From: Distichodus sexfasciatus
Lineage: Eukaryota; Chordata; Actinopteri; Characiformes; Distichodontidae
Length of the DNA: 64,000 bases
Direction of reading: 5' to 3'
NCBI GenBank assembly: GCA_032718565.1
Contig: JAVGVS010000282.1
Span: 171,974-235,973, forward strand
Part shown: in pieces, positions 51,301 through 62,284 of the stretch
How positions within the stretch are numbered: position 1 is the first letter of the stretch
How the letters are laid out: the number at the start of each line of letters is the position of its first letter
Translations under genes and position numbers: made by a program
The notes under the pieces: generated by a model
Databases searched by the model: none
What the model was told of the DNA's origin: nothing
What the model saw: only the letters and a program-made list of their open reading frames with translations

Positions 51301-53267
51301 CCCTCCTTCGCAGGTCCTAGAAGGTCACAGTCAGAATACATAATGAAATAAAGAGTCTTACATGGATTGTTTAACACAAGTGCTTTAGTTTTCAGCTTAT
51401 AGTTACAACATGAAAAAGTGTTACATTTTTATATCACATTACTTAAATTGAATTTAACCCTAGAAATCCTTTTTATAATCTTTCCTTTCATCCACTACAG
51501 CAGTTTGTATAACTTACCTGCTTTTTGACATATACCGGTAACTTTACCTCTGTGTACACTCTGATGCTAATTGTTGCGTAATAATATTAATGTACTGTAA
51601 GGAGTATCTAGGAGACTAAACGCCCCTTATACTTATTGTTTACTATTTTCCTCCCCCCAAAAACCACGAACCGACTAACTTGTACTCTTGTTTGTGCACT
51701 AATGATTTTCTCTAACAGGGTGTGTAGCTCATTGGATGAGTTTGGTTTAATTCTGGCTTTACAGACTGAAGAATAGTTGTGGACTACAAACCACTGTTGT
51801 ATGTCACTATGGATAAGAGCCCCTGTCCTGTGCTAAATGCTGTACATGTAAATGTAATAATAGTGTACAGTACAGTTGTACTACTGCAATGTAAATGCCT
51901 GCTTGTTTGGCAGTTATAAGCTCCAAAGTAAAGGGCTAATAATTAAGGACACCTGTGTATAAGGATTTTCTGTGCAGTATAAATTAATTACATGTGAGCT
52001 TATAGGACCTTCCTGGGCGTGTAGTAGGATGATTAATGGTTAACTTTGGGTTCTAGGATCTTATCTTTGGTTCGATTTTACTTTGGTTTCATTTGTATAT
52101 TATTTTCACTGACTGTCCTGTTTTGGTTTTATGTTGATTTTTTGTGGTATGTGTTTGTGCTTTTTGTATTGTGGTCTGGCCAAACATATATCCCTCGTTG
52201 TGTCTTGCAGTGGGGTCAGGTGGTTTGTACTGTAATTATGATAAGTTAACATTTTGTTGCCCAAGTTTACTCACTTGTTATATTGTTTTGTGTAAATGTA
52301 AACCCCTTTTTGTTCTTGCCAACTGACTGTGTCCCTATTGGTTTCTGCTTTGGTCCCTCACACTGAACAATCTTTTCAACTACATTGATCTTTTTACCCT
52401 GAGTATGAGACTAGGCTATGACACCCACCCCTGGTCCGCTGTCAAAATGGTTTTTAGTACACCTTTTCTTTTGTAGCACGTCACACTCTTCTCATTTTCC
52501 ATGACTAATTTACAGGAGAAGTGTGTCTAATATAACAACTGACATAACCATAGATCAATAACTTTAGTCTGAACTTATATAAATATATTATATGGGGTAA
52601 AATTAATAAACCTGACCAAATTTCCCTATGAAAAAACACTTCAGAGGGACAGTGTTCACATTCTTTTATATGTTAGATTGAAAGTAAATAATTTTTTTAA
52701 ATGATAAAAAGTCCAGAATAAAGTTAGTTTCAAGTCTTTGACAGTATTACAGTATTTAATAAAATATTTATGTGTACTTTTACCTGTGTGCCTCAGTACT
52801 ACTAAGTGACAGGTTGTTGCGTCCCCAGAGCCAATCACTGACACAGAATCTGTGGAAAGGTGCATTAAGTTACTAATAATTGTAATTCTACAATATACAT
52901 ATCTATTAACATTGTGCAAATGTGTGCGTACTGTCTGCTGGTGTTGTGGCCCCGAATTCTCGCTGCTGCACATACAGGAGGCACTTTGGGTCCACCGTCA
53001 CGGGGGGTTTAGAGCGAAATATTTTAGCATTTTCCTTAAAAAATATTACATATACACATTACTAACGATGACACATCCACAGCTGGTATGTATCCCATCT
53101 AAAGCTTGGGATGAGTCGAGCATGTTTCCAATTAGTTAAGTATGTTTAATAACTGTGCAAAAAACGCAGGCCCCCATCATGCTCACCTTAAAATGTGGAT
53201 ATTTTGAGAAAAATTCGGCTGCTGACGTTACACGCTCGATTCGTTTGTTTTGAGACAAAAGTGGCAT
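39373..53267 (-). CDS. ntan1: ntan1 (protein N-terminal asparagine amidohydrolase), central exons not found
   Basis: Deamidates N-terminal Asn in the Arg/N-degron pathway. Minus-strand exons: 53187-53267 (MPLLSQNKRIERVTSAAEFF), 52932-53034 (CLLYVQQREFGATTPAD), 52784-52849 (SVIGSGDATTCHLVVLRHT, holding the catalytic Cys context), 41032-41064 (GIHRPVVYGI), 40725-40822 (VNVKTGEVFPASFPQRGPAE), 39687-39800 (MVEVYNSSKELVKIGLCRWM, later LAFWLGEDDDTILQ). All have AG/GT sites and matching phases. The last exon is unsure: 39373-39465 (contains LTSTSPP, like the human LSTSP) or 39354-39419. Exons for the human segment with HCDG, LVGGF and LCVTELND (about 90 residues) were not found between 41065 and 52783, yet 52784 and 41064 join in frame. 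A GIMAP-like gene sits in that intron. Confidence 0.85.
41100..41545. repeat. tandem 52-bp duplication and hAT-like repeat fragment in ntan1 intron
   Basis: 'caatgacaaaggtcatgg' with flanks occurs twice (41100 and 41151). It is followed by 'attcgattcgatgcgatgcg'-type sequence ending near 'cgattttttcgaacccagtc', a familiar miniature-element style with ATCGAT-rich ends. Boundaries uncertain. Confidence 0.5.
41548..41965. repeat. locally duplicated segment, copy 2
   Basis: Near-identical over about 400 bp to 24090-24490 and more distantly to 43076-43530. Followed directly by a second shared block (41974-42230, matching 22902-23170), so block order differs from the 23-24 kb copy. Confidence 0.8.
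42232..42560 (+). mobile_element. 5' end of an autonomous-type hAT element
   Basis: Starts 'caggggcgtagcaaccgggg', continues 'gtccccctcacttttagaaa' and reaches an ATG at about 42487 giving MHPRKKQRTITSFFQTHN before a donor-like GTGAGT. This start is typical of fish hAT transposases of the ZMYM/KIAA-like type. The remainder of the element is missing. Confidence 0.65.
43076..43840. repeat. locally duplicated segment, copy 3 (downstream of GIMAP-like gene B)
   Basis: Matches 24100-24660 with substitutions and small gaps ('tagtgacgacagacaaacac', 'gttcgcctcag', 'cattcaggcagaaactg', 'gttgaactatgta'). Its place downstream of gene B mirrors copy 1 downstream of gene A. Confidence 0.75.
44351..45982 (-). 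CDS. GIMAP-like (AIG1-type) GTPase gene B with glycine-zipper membrane tail
   Basis: Exons on the minus strand: 45952-45982 (MASDCPPALQ), 45086-45838 (GTPase and linker), 44351-44646 (tail), all AG/GT, phases matching, 359 aa. Motifs: GKTGAGKS (P-loop, residues 18-25), VVDTPGW (60-64), LCPPGPHALILVLPV (86-100, AIG1 conserved box). The G4 position reads FWCDRD, without NKxD. Residues about 210-260 are charged and probably coiled-coil (MYEDREEQLKQAYLKRL), ending LKKRRSSIDGTRPS before the intron. The last exon gives a basic/amphipathic lead (IKKKYRDEMLTLLRHYLK) and a hydrophobic segment of about residues 293-337 with Gly at 302, 306, 310, 314, 317, 321 and 325. GIMAPs act in immune-cell membranes; the zipper suggests helix packing or oligomerisation in the membrane (inference). 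It lies inside an intron of ntan1, same strand. Confidence 0.88.
46000..48940. other. ntan1 intron / GIMAP-like gene B upstream region; no gene seen
   Basis: Contains a (TTA)n run at about 46430-46475 and a CpG-containing block at about 47220-47540 with 'aacatggcgga' (YY1-like, common at transcription starts). The open frames there (47222-47544) have no recognised family. The CpG block may be a promoter; direction unknown. Confidence 0.4.
48955..49195 (-). pseudogene. relic of a GIMAP-like exon end (copy D)
   Basis: Minus-strand frame: MEKRENDDMESTNHPKTPRF, later EHEARNAKKEEQLD, then an in-frame TAG, then SNVDEINKLKGVEGVLRHRS and GSFDLLWPD followed by the donor GTGAGT. The end mirrors gene A (GVLRHRRRSFESVRP), with the same phase at the donor. 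No GTPase motifs upstream; the next 150 bases are unrelated and then the Tc1 element begins. A dead fragment of a further family member. Confidence 0.65.
49358..50746 (+). mobile_element. Tc1/mariner-family element, complete ends, broken transposase
   Basis: About 1.39 kb. Ends: 'cagtgccttgcacaag...cacccctcttggc' on the left and the complementary 'gccaagagggg...gcactg' on the right; TA precedes the left end, CA follows the right end (mutated TA). The transposase is spread over frames: a helix-turn-helix part (49788-49979, LPREGRPPKLTDWARR), catalytic part (50061-50504) with SDETKMELF and FQQDNDPKHT, and the end (50483-50677) with SPDLNPIENLW. The spacing from QQD to the E of PIEN is 34 residues (DD34E). 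At least two frameshifts make it inactive. It sits in an ntan1 intron. Confidence 0.93.
50747..52783. other. ntan1 intron, no gene assigned
   Basis: A possible exon at 51194-51307 on the minus strand (after TTCTAG, before GTATAT) has open frames, but neither the ntan1 nor the GIMAP family fits it convincingly. The rest is AT-rich and holds nothing recognised. Confidence 0.45.
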
Positions 53268-53345
53268 AATGGCGAAGACCACGGCTACACATTTAGATCC
53301 TCGGCCGGACAACGATCTCTCAAATAGTAAGAGTTATTTTTTCTC
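53187..53345. promoter_or_regulatory. head-to-head start region: ntan1 (-) and an unassigned first exon (+)
   Basis: The ntan1 ATG (53265-53267, minus) and a plus-strand ATG (53269-53271) are one base apart. The plus exon 53269-53326 reads MAKTTATHLDPRPDNDLSN and ends at a GTAAGA donor. Neither strand shows a TATA box. No second plus exon was recognised before ddx17, so the plus transcript may be non-coding or may have distant exons. Confidence 0.4.
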
Positions 53346-53399
53346 GCAACTCCATCAAGCTTGGTAGTGTCCAGATCACTTCCTGTTTTACACTTCCTC

Positions 53400-54600
53400 G
53401 TTACCCCGGGTTCGTCTCAATGTAGGTTCCATGCACCATATGTAGTGCACGAAATATCGCCTTTACTTCTGTGGAGTTTTATTGTGTGTCACAAGTATTA
53501 AACAAAAATATATCTTAACATTTACACTAAAAATATAAATAAAATATGCACAAATATATTATATATTTGCCTTGTAATTTCAAATTTGGCCTTCTTGTAT
53601 AATATATTCTGTGGCAAAAGAATTAATCAAAAGCCAGAACTAAAAATAAATGTATTTATTTCTCATTTATATAAAATAAAATATGAATTATGCAATAATC
53701 TGTCATTAAAATGTGCCGTTTATAGTTTTAAATACAGCGTTTTTTTGTTTCAAAAGTATTATAAAACTACTGCAAAATAAACCAAAACAAACACACAAAA
53801 ACGGAGTCACAAATATAAATGGCAAGCATATAAATACATAGTTTAAACATTGTTTTATCTACAGAGCCCCTAGTTTCATTCTGATTTTTGTTTTAAAAGT
53901 CTTAGGATGCTTAACGCCAGAATCCAAAATAAGTTTGTTTGTTTGTTTAATCTTTTTAATTTCACTTATATGATGCAGATCCATATACACAGATATATGT
54001 GCTTGTATCAGGCAGCGCTAGCAAAGGGTGCTGTACACATGGCGTGAAGTTCTTTAAGTTATTAACTATAGATTTGTATACACCAGCCCTAGAACTTTGA
54101 CCATACAACAAATATATGCACATCACTTGAATAGACATTGCTACTTTACACTCGCATTCCACATTGTTATACATATTTTTTTATATTTTGCTCATTTTAA
54201 TCGACAATTTCTTACACAGCCAGAGCAGCTAAATGTTGTGCTTTAATGAAACAAAGAATTTTGAGCCTAATTCAGCTGACGTTTTTTAAAAAAGAAATGT
54301 TCTTATGACCAAAAACCGCCGTTTTCACAAAGATTCTGGCGTTGGCCAGTGTTTTCTTACTTAGGAATTAAGGTTTGTTCCGTAGTAAAAATAAAAAAAA
54401 AAACCAAACCAAACATAATCTAAGAACACCGAGAAGCACACTAACGCAATATGTATTGCATGCATGTTTGTGCAAAACATTAAAGACTGCTGGGAGCCAT
54501 TTCTTCCGTTTTATACACCCTATGTAGTGCACTACAAGTCCGTTCTTTCTAACGCTTTACACATAGCGTAAAAAGAAAAACAGGCCTAGTACTTTAGCTG
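53400..54600. other. AT-rich intergenic between ntan1 and ddx17, nothing recognised
   Basis: No repeat ends, RNA genes or coding frames recognised; the open frames at 53586 and 53962 are AT-rich chance frames. Confidence 0.6.
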
Positions 54601-54639
54601 GGGAAGTATGGCGTTATGACGTCAAACTTTGTTATTCTT

Positions 54640-54770
54640 CAACTTGTTTACGCTATATTGCTACGTGCGCGTGTGCGACGTTTTCTCTGCAACGTAACGT
54701 AAAAAAGTGGGCGGGACCAAGGCCTAGCTCGAGCGGGCGGCTTCGATAATTTGAGGAGTCTTCCGAATTA
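54640..54770 (+). promoter_or_regulatory. ddx17 promoter region (CpG-rich, GC box)
   Basis: About 400-500 bp upstream of the ddx17 ATG are 'gtgggcgggacc' (GC box) and 'gcgcgtgtgcgacg', with a CRE-like 'tgacgtca' a little upstream (about 54618), and no TATA box. This is typical of a housekeeping promoter. The exact start site is not determinable. Confidence 0.6.
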
Positions 54771-55167
54771 TCTCAGGCTAAAAAATAACACCACAAACGC
54801 CGTCGAACATTTTGCAAGCTCGTTTCATGCGTTGGACATTATATTTCTGAAAAGCATTAATTGCTTTTTGCGGTGTGTATGCGAGCGTGTTAGCGAGCTA
54901 ACGTGGCTAACATTAGCAAAACAACAGACACAAACAAACCGTGAACGTCATTAATTTTGACGTTGTACTTTATGAACGTGTTATGAAACGAGTAGAGGAT
55001 ATTCGTTGATATAATTATTTTGTGTTACTAAGTCAGTATTTTCTTTCCAGTCTGCTGTGTCGTCTAGTTTATAAGTATAGCAAATAAGCTAACTAGTGAG
55101 CATTACGTTAAGTAGTTTAGTTCGTGCAAAATATCTTTTTTAACGCAAAGGTCACTGTTACTAGTTA

Positions 55168-58100
55168 ATGATGAGGGGCAGCTCGTCGTACGGTGACCGG
55201 GACAGAGACCGTGGACGGGACAGAGGAGGGTAAGCACTTTTATATTCTTGTTATAATATTATTCGTTAACCTTGGCCGGGGTCGTTTTGCGTTTACCGCG
55301 TTGTTTAGGCGTTAAATTGCACATATTAAAGGTAATATTTGTGTTTTATGAGTACGCGTTGTGAAGATAAGATAACTAGGGCTAGTTTTCACAAATACTG
55401 TACCTTGTGAGTTGAACAACTCAAATTTAGAGCAATGTTTTTGTAGGATCGCGCGTCCATATGTTAAATAACAAAAAGTAAATTTTAACATCAGACTTCT
55501 CTGCTTGTACTTAAATCTTAAATCTCAATATAACCGAGGAATGTTGTAAACCGCACCAAATACAAGAGTTTGCATGAGTTCACAAAAACTTTACCAACAA
55601 AATGAGCATATAAATATATAGTGTTAACTTGCTATGCCATTTTTACTAATAGTTTTGAAAAATGATCTATGTTTATGTTCGTGTACTGAACATTTACTTT
55701 TGTACTCCAGTCCCCGTTTCGGATCGAGTCGTGGAGGTCCACCTCCTCCTAAGAAGTTTGGGAATCCAGGAGACCGTCTGAGGAAAAAGAAATGGGACCT
55801 CGATGAACTGCCAAAGTTTGAGAAAAATTTCTATAGTGAGCATCTGGAGGTGCAACGCATGTCTCAGGTGTGAAATGAAAACGCAACTCTTACAAAAGCA
55901 AGAGAGAAATTTGTATAGAAATGTGATTTTTTTTTCCCATAAATTAGTAGACTTTCTCATGGCATCCAAAGCTACTTAAATCCTTTTGTGGTTTAAATGA
56001 GAAATTAATGTGTTTTCCAGTATGATATAGAGGAATTCCGTAGGAAAAAAGAAATCACCGTCAGGGGCTCTGGCTGTCCAAAACCAGTGACAAACTTCCA
56101 CCAGGCTCAGTTTCCTCGTGAGTAAATAAAATCTTCATGGACTTTAATAATTAAGATATGGAAATAACAGAACATTGATTTGTGTGCAGCCTGTATTGTC
56201 TAAATATGATGAATATAAGAGTTTACAGTTTGCTCTATGGTTTAAATACGATTATTTTTGTGCTTTGTAGAGTATGTGATGGATGTGTTGATACAGCAAA
56301 ACTTTAAGGAGCCGACAGCGATCCAGGCACAGGGATTCCCTCTAGCCCTCAGCGGCAGGGACATGGTGGGCATTGCCCAGACCGGCTCTGGCAAAACACT
56401 CGCGGTGAGCAGCTGCATCCTTACTGGTGAAAATGCCAACTGTTGAAAAAAACAGGATAAAGGGTGAGAATTTGTGTCATAATTGGGTGGCTTTTTAAAT
56501 TTCTCCCTCTACAGTACCTCCTTCCTGCTATTGTTCACATCAACCACCAGCCGTACCTGGAGAGAGGCGATGGACCAATTGTGAGTGATTCTGAGTTATT
56601 ATGGGTTATAGTTTGGCCAGAAAACATTTAACCAGATTTTCATTTTGCTGAAGATTGTACGATTGCTCAAGGCATGTCTTGAGTTATTTTGTAGTTTTAT
56701 GGTAACAGAAAATCTTTTTTTTTTGTTAATATTTATATTTTTTATATAATATATTTTTTATATTCAAGTTCAGTCTAATGAAGCTGTTCGGCACATATTT
56801 ATTGTTGTTAACTAAAGCCTGGTTTGGTAATCAATCATGTCTATAGTGATCAGATTATCTTCTCAAATATAGGCTTGCATTGCTGTAACCTTGTTTTCTT
56901 TTATTCTGACCTTCCAAGAAAGGCATTACTGTTGGTTTTATTTAGAGAACTCTTTTGAGAACTACTCTGACTTTAAGATTTTAAAATCTTCTCTCATCTC
57001 CAGTGTCTGGTTCTGGCTCCCACACGTGAACTGGCACAGCAGGTTCAGCAGGTGGCGTATGACTACGGAAAATCCTCACGAATCAAGAGCACATGTGTGT
57101 ACGGAGGAGCTCCCAAGGGCCCACAGATCAGAGACTTGGAAAGAGGTGAGGGGGGGAAAAAAAGGATTGTGATCACCTTGTTATTTGGTTATGTTTAATA
57201 AGTTAGGCTTTGAATTGGCATAAAATAAATCCTATATAAAATGTTGCAGCATCTACACAATAACACTATTGAATCTATGTAAGAAATTCACTAGGTGTCG
57301 TAAAAAAAACCTCAAAGTTAATCAGCATTGAATTATTTGAATTAAATTTAATAATATACAATAATGCACTGTTAAATATAAAAATATAAATGTTTTTATA
57401 CATTTATAAGCATATTAAACTCTAGTTCTTGTTCAATGTAAATTTTGTGAATCTTAATACACATTGCTTTTTTTTTAAATAGCGTTACACCAAAACGCAG
57501 TGATATTTGTTGTATTATTCATGTAGTATTGTATATCCAGCTTTTGGTTCTACATCAGAATAATCAAGTTATTATCTGTCTGTGCAAGCTTTTTGTCAGT
57601 AGTGCTGTGCTATGGTATATAAATGCAGACTTTCCTGAGAATTTAGAAAAGCATGCTGTCATTAATAGGCGTTGAGATCTGCATCGCCACACCCGGCCGC
57701 CTGATTGACTTTCTGGAGGCAGGGAAGACCAACCTGCGCCGCTGCACGTACCTGGTGCTGGACGAGGCAGACCGGATGCTGGACATGGGCTTCGAACCAC
57801 AGATCCGCAAGATCGTGGACCAAATCCGGGTGAGCTGGAGCTATTGTGGCCTTTATAGTGGAACCGGAGCTGTTGTTAGGCACCGTAGAAAGCAGTGGCA
57901 TCTCAGTTTTTGCGCGCACTATTTTTTACATTTGCCCTTAACTTACTTAATACTTACTAAAAATAAACTTCTTTGCTCACTAATAAACATGCAGTATATT
58001 TGCCATTTAAGTATCTTTATTAGGGATAAAATGTCATGTCTTTGGGTCCATTGCTCTGTGGCCTGATGGAATGCATATTTCCAAATGTACTTTGCTAAAA

Positions 58101-60393
58101 GTTAAGGGATGGTTTAGAATGTGACTGCTGTCACCGCAGATGTCAGACATGCACTGTTACACTTTCTATGTTATATATTTTCATGGACAGATGTTCACTC
58201 AACAACTTTACAATGCTTAACAAGAATAAAAAATTATTTCCACTTCTCTCTCTGTGTCTCTCAGCCTGACAGACAGACGCTGATGTGGAGCGCCACCTGG
58301 CCCAAAGAGGTGCGGCAGCTGGCTGAGGACTTCCTCCGAGATTATGTCCAAATCAACATCGGCGCCCTAGAGCTCAGTGCCAACCACAACATCCTGCAGA
58401 TTGTGGATGTTTGCATGGAGAATGAAAAGGACAACAAGTGAGAATACATTATTCTAGTTGTAAAATGTTGCTACATTTCTGTGTTAATTAATTGTTGCTG
58501 AGTAATACAGCTTTTTGTAAGATTCTTTGTGTTTTCTTGTTTATGAGTTGCTGTTAAGAACTGAAGAGCGCTGTTAGGTGACCTATATTGCATCCGTATT
58601 AGGGCCTCTGTCCACTAAACGCGTTTTTTTCTGCGCGCATTAGCAAAAAAAGTTATGTGTGTGAGAGCCAGCGTCCCATATCAAAAGAGATCCGAGTTGA
58701 AATTGCCGTCTCCTCCTTTGCCACAGGCTAATTCAGCTAATGGAGGAGATCATGGCGGAGAAAGAGAACAAGACTATCATCTTTGTCGAGACGAAGAAAC
58801 GATGTGACGAGCTGACGCGCAGGATGAGGAGAGATGGGTGAGGATACAGCAGAAACGTTGCACTGAGAGTTGCAGCCTAATGCATAAATATTTTTTACAG
58901 GGGAAGTTGTATTGAACTGAACAGCAGGTTTTGTGGTGTGTTCTCTTGTGATTTTGAATGCTTGCCTCGATACTACTTTGCTTTGTTTTTGTGTGTCCAG
59001 ATGGCCGGCAATGTGCATCCATGGTGACAAAAGTCAACCAGAAAGAGACTGGGTCCTTACAGGTACTTCATGAAGAGTTTGTTGTAAATTTAGACTAGGG
59101 CTGGGCAGTTTATCAGATATTGATTAAAACCAGAACCTCTTATCGACATATTGTTGCGTCCATCCATTCAGGTTATTTTAATTATTTAATAATTAATTAT
59201 TGTTTTGAAATTCTGTTCATTTTTCCCAGTGTGTGTTCATGTACTTTAAAAACATATTACGAGTGCGTGTTGTCACGTGACTCCGCAGCAGCCTGCCACT
59301 ACATCTGTGTGTTTCCTTCAATAAATTTCAAATTTTCTAATATATGCACTCATTCATTACAGTGCAAACCTTGTCAGTGAACTATGAGGGCAAGAAAACC
59401 CAAAACAAAGTATATATTTAAAATTGTAGTCAAGGTAAAATGTTCAGCTAATTGCGATGAAAGTGAGTGATTATTTGTCATTGTGAACACAGCGCAGCAC
59501 ACAGTGCACTACAACGAAATGTGACCTCTGCATTTGACCCATCCGTGAAGGAGCAGTGGGCAGCTTACAAGGGCAGCGCCCGGGGAGCAGTGCTTGGGGA
59601 CGGTACCTTGCTCATGAGTACCTCAGTGGTAACTTAACCGGCTCTGGATTCAAACCTGCGACCTTCTGATCACGGAGCAGACACCCTACCGTTACGCGAC
59701 CAACTGCCCCAGTATTGATTTGATGTAATATCAGTAGGGATGTGAATCGACTGACTCAGAACTGGTTCCAATTGATCAGTTCCATCAACGTTATCGATTC
59801 TTCTTAACGATTCTCTCATTTCCCAGCACAACATTTTCCGTTTTTTCCATAAGTTTTGCTTCGCAGTACATTACGTCACACTCTCTGCAACTTGACAGTC
59901 AACCACGAGGAATCATGATGCATAAATGATATTTTTCACGATGTAAACACACAGACAAAACTTATATTTTAGCAGATAACAAAAACAACCAGCGTTCTAC
60001 ACACAGCACAGACATTTACTTGATATTTATTTATTCCCGACAGCGCTATTGCGCCGCGGCTCTCATACGGAACGCCCTCATGACAAAAATGTACTTCTCT
60101 CCCAAAAATGAGTCAAAAGTGAGTTATAGGCCAAAATGAGTTCACATTCTCAAAAACTGCTATGACTTCACCCCAAATCCCAATATTTTTCCCATTCCAT
60201 AGTGTTAGAGAGTAAAAAGTAAATTTAGAAAAATGCATTATTTGTAATTAGTTGCAGTTACGGTGAAGTGTTACGTAGAAATATTGAGTGTCATTTCACT
60301 TAGTCTTGACTTAATCTTCTGGTGTTGTTTCAGAGTTCCGCAGTGGCAAAGCTCCCATCCTCATCGCTACTGACGTGGCCTCCCGTGGACTTG
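55168..60393 (+). CDS. ddx17: ddx17 (DEAD-box RNA helicase p72), exons 1-11, 3' part beyond window or missing
   Basis: Exons: 55168-55229, 55711-55867, 56021-56117, 56271-56404, 56515-56580, 57004-57145, 57669-57829, 58265-58437, 58727-58837, 59001-59062, 60334-60393; every junction has AG/GT and phases chain without a break (408 codons). It starts MMRGSSYGDRDRDRGRDRGG, as in vertebrate p72. Motifs: EPTAIQAQ (Q), AQTGSGKT (I, residues 141-148), PTRELAQQ (Ia), TPGR (Ib), DEAD (251-254), SAT (282-284), IIFVETKK (IV), ATDVASRGL (V). Residues such as KKKWDLDELPKFEKNFY and FPLALSGRDMVGIAQ favour DDX17 over DDX5. It unwinds RNA and serves in splicing, miRNA processing and transcription in the nucleus. 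Motif VI (HRIGRTAR) and the C-terminal Gly/Arg tail are not encoded before 64000. Confidence 0.97.
59455..59710 (+). repeat. SINE-like / tRNA-like dispersed repeat, copy 2
   Basis: Same family as 14476-14734: 'aagtgagtgattatttgtca' start, 'ggggagcagtgcttgggg' middle, 'attcaaacctgcgacc' core, 'ccaactgcccc' end. It lies in ddx17 intron 10, beside a fragment starting 'tagggctgggcag' (59096) and a 'gtgaatcgactga' fragment (59735). Confidence 0.75.
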
Positions 60394-60917
60394 GTATGTA
60401 ACGAGGGAGAGACTGTAGGGGGCTTTTACTGAGCCCACAGATATTAAGGATTAAAGATATGGCTAATATGGGGATCTGTTGATCAAGAATCAGACTTGTA
60501 ACAAAGCAGATTAGCATCTCACTGTGCACCTACAGGACACTTCATCTGTGTACACACACACACACACACTCACCCACATGCAAATATGAGATGCAGGATG
60601 GGGGTGAAATCTGCAGTTTCACCCTGACAGTAACTCACTTTTACTTGTAAACTTTGTTGTTTGCTGATTTCTTTTGTTTTCTGTAGTTTTGAGATAAACG
60701 TCCTTCCCTTTCTCTTCCCATGTCTGGAGGATTCATCCCTCAGGAACATTCCCACAGTCCTGTTTGTGCCTCCAATACGATCACTCCTCTCTCTCTCTCT
60801 CTCATCCTCCCTCTCCCCTGAGTCTCATTTCATCTCTCTATATCTTTTCTCTCTGTCTCTTTCTTTTTGAATTCTCTGTCCATCTGAGTCTCTCTTTTCT
60901 CTCTTTACCCTCTCAAT

Positions 60918-61465
60918 TAGAGGTCGACCGATATGGGTTTTTCTAAAGCCGATGCCGATATTTAAAAGTCAGGGTCAGCCGATGGCCAATATATGCTGCC
61001 GATATTTTTTTTGGCCAATAATTAGACATTTCCCCTCTGTTTGTGTAGTAAAATGTCACACTAATAATAACAAAGGATACACAAAATTTCTCAACTTAAC
61101 ATTTATTTAACACTGACTAAACATAAATAGCATAAATAAAACTGTAAATGTCTAACCAATAAATAAATATATAACATTTGAACTTGACTAATAATTTGTA
61201 AACAAAACAAGGTTTTCAAGTTACAAACTATTCCTGAGGGAATATAAAATTGTAAACAACAATACAAAAAGGAGAGTGCAAATAATCTAAAGGAGGATGC
61301 AAAACCTCTGGCTGAGGTCCTGCAGAGGCGGCAGCATGGATCACGAGTACCACAGCAAAACTGGGCTGTCCACAGAGATGCCTGAATATGGGCGTACTAA
61401 ACTCGGATTTCGGCCGATGTCGTAAAAAATGCTAAATATCGGCCCGATATATTGGTCGACCTCTA
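60918..61465. mobile_element. hAT-like MITE in ddx17 intron 11
   Basis: 548 bp with inverted ends 'tagaggtcgaccgatat' and 'atattggtcgacctcta'. Flanking 8-mers ctctcaat and ccctcagt agree at six positions, compatible with a degraded 8-bp target duplication. The middle is AT-rich, no transposase. Confidence 0.8.
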
Positions 61466-62203
61466 CCCTCAGTCATTTCTCTTTTTCCTCCGTCATCCTT
61501 TCTTGTGTCTCTCTCCCTCTTTTTGCTGTCTCTCTTTCACTGCCACACTCTCTGTGTTCCCAAATTCCTCGGATGTCCACTCCTGTGTGTCTCTGCTACC
61601 TTTTCTTTAGTGTGCCTGCGTTATTTTTATCAACTAGCATTGAGTTGAGCACCTTGCAGACGCCCCCCAGCCTTGAGGAACAGTCTGGTGTGATGGATCT
61701 GTCCTTATTTCACACCTCCTCCTCCCTCCTCCTCCCCCGCTCCTCCCAACACCCCCATCTACACGTTGATGCTTATCGTCTGTTTCTTGTTACTGCTGTA
61801 AACGAATTCCAAATCAAATCCCAAAAAAACCCCAACCGTCCTTCCGAAACGGGGCTCACCGGCTCACTGTTGACCCTAACACAGGACCTGGGGGAGATGC
61901 TGGACTTCCCGAGTCTTCCCTGGGTCTTAATACCAGTCTCCTTCTCGTCCAAACCTTTCGTCCACTTATCAAAGAGTTAACAGGAAGCGGGAATGCTGCA
62001 GACGTTTAAAAAAAAAACGGTTTGTTTCATGACGTCGAGAGGCCAGAGCTTTTTGAAAGCTGGTGTTATTTTATTTTTGTCAATTGTGTCTCTTGTTCTT
62101 ATTGGACAGACCTGATTTGAAGAAGAGGAAGTGGGTTGTGTTTGGGTTGCCAGATCCACAGTACGTCTCACTCCTATTATTGTTCTCTCTCCCCCCTCCT
62201 CAG

Positions 62204-62284
62204 GAATTTTTCTGAACTTCCTAAATGGCAAAACCCAGGCAGGCAGCTTGTGCCAGTTTGGTACAGCGGCTGCCCTCAACCCAT
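62204..62284 (+). other. ddx17: candidate in-frame cassette exon of ddx17
   Basis: An 81-nt stretch between a strong acceptor (long pyrimidine run, then CAG) and a good donor (GTAAGC). With the phase left by exon 11 it reads GIFLNFLNGKTQAGSLCQFG then TAAALNP without a stop, and 81 nt keeps the frame. It would add 27 residues between motif V (SRGL) and the usual DVED segment. This is a prediction from splice sites only; no transcript evidence. Confidence 0.35.

Noticed and set aside
51194..51307. Possible minus-strand exon (after TTCTAG, before GTATAT) as a missing ntan1 or GIMAP exon
   Set aside because: The phase required by ntan1 gives a peptide unlike any NTAN1 segment, and no GIMAP motif is present; left unassigned.
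61429..61980. 183-residue plus-strand open frame in ddx17 intron 11
   Set aside because: It begins inside the end of a MITE and runs through pyrimidine-rich DNA; composition is Ser/Leu-rich and it does not resemble DDX17.
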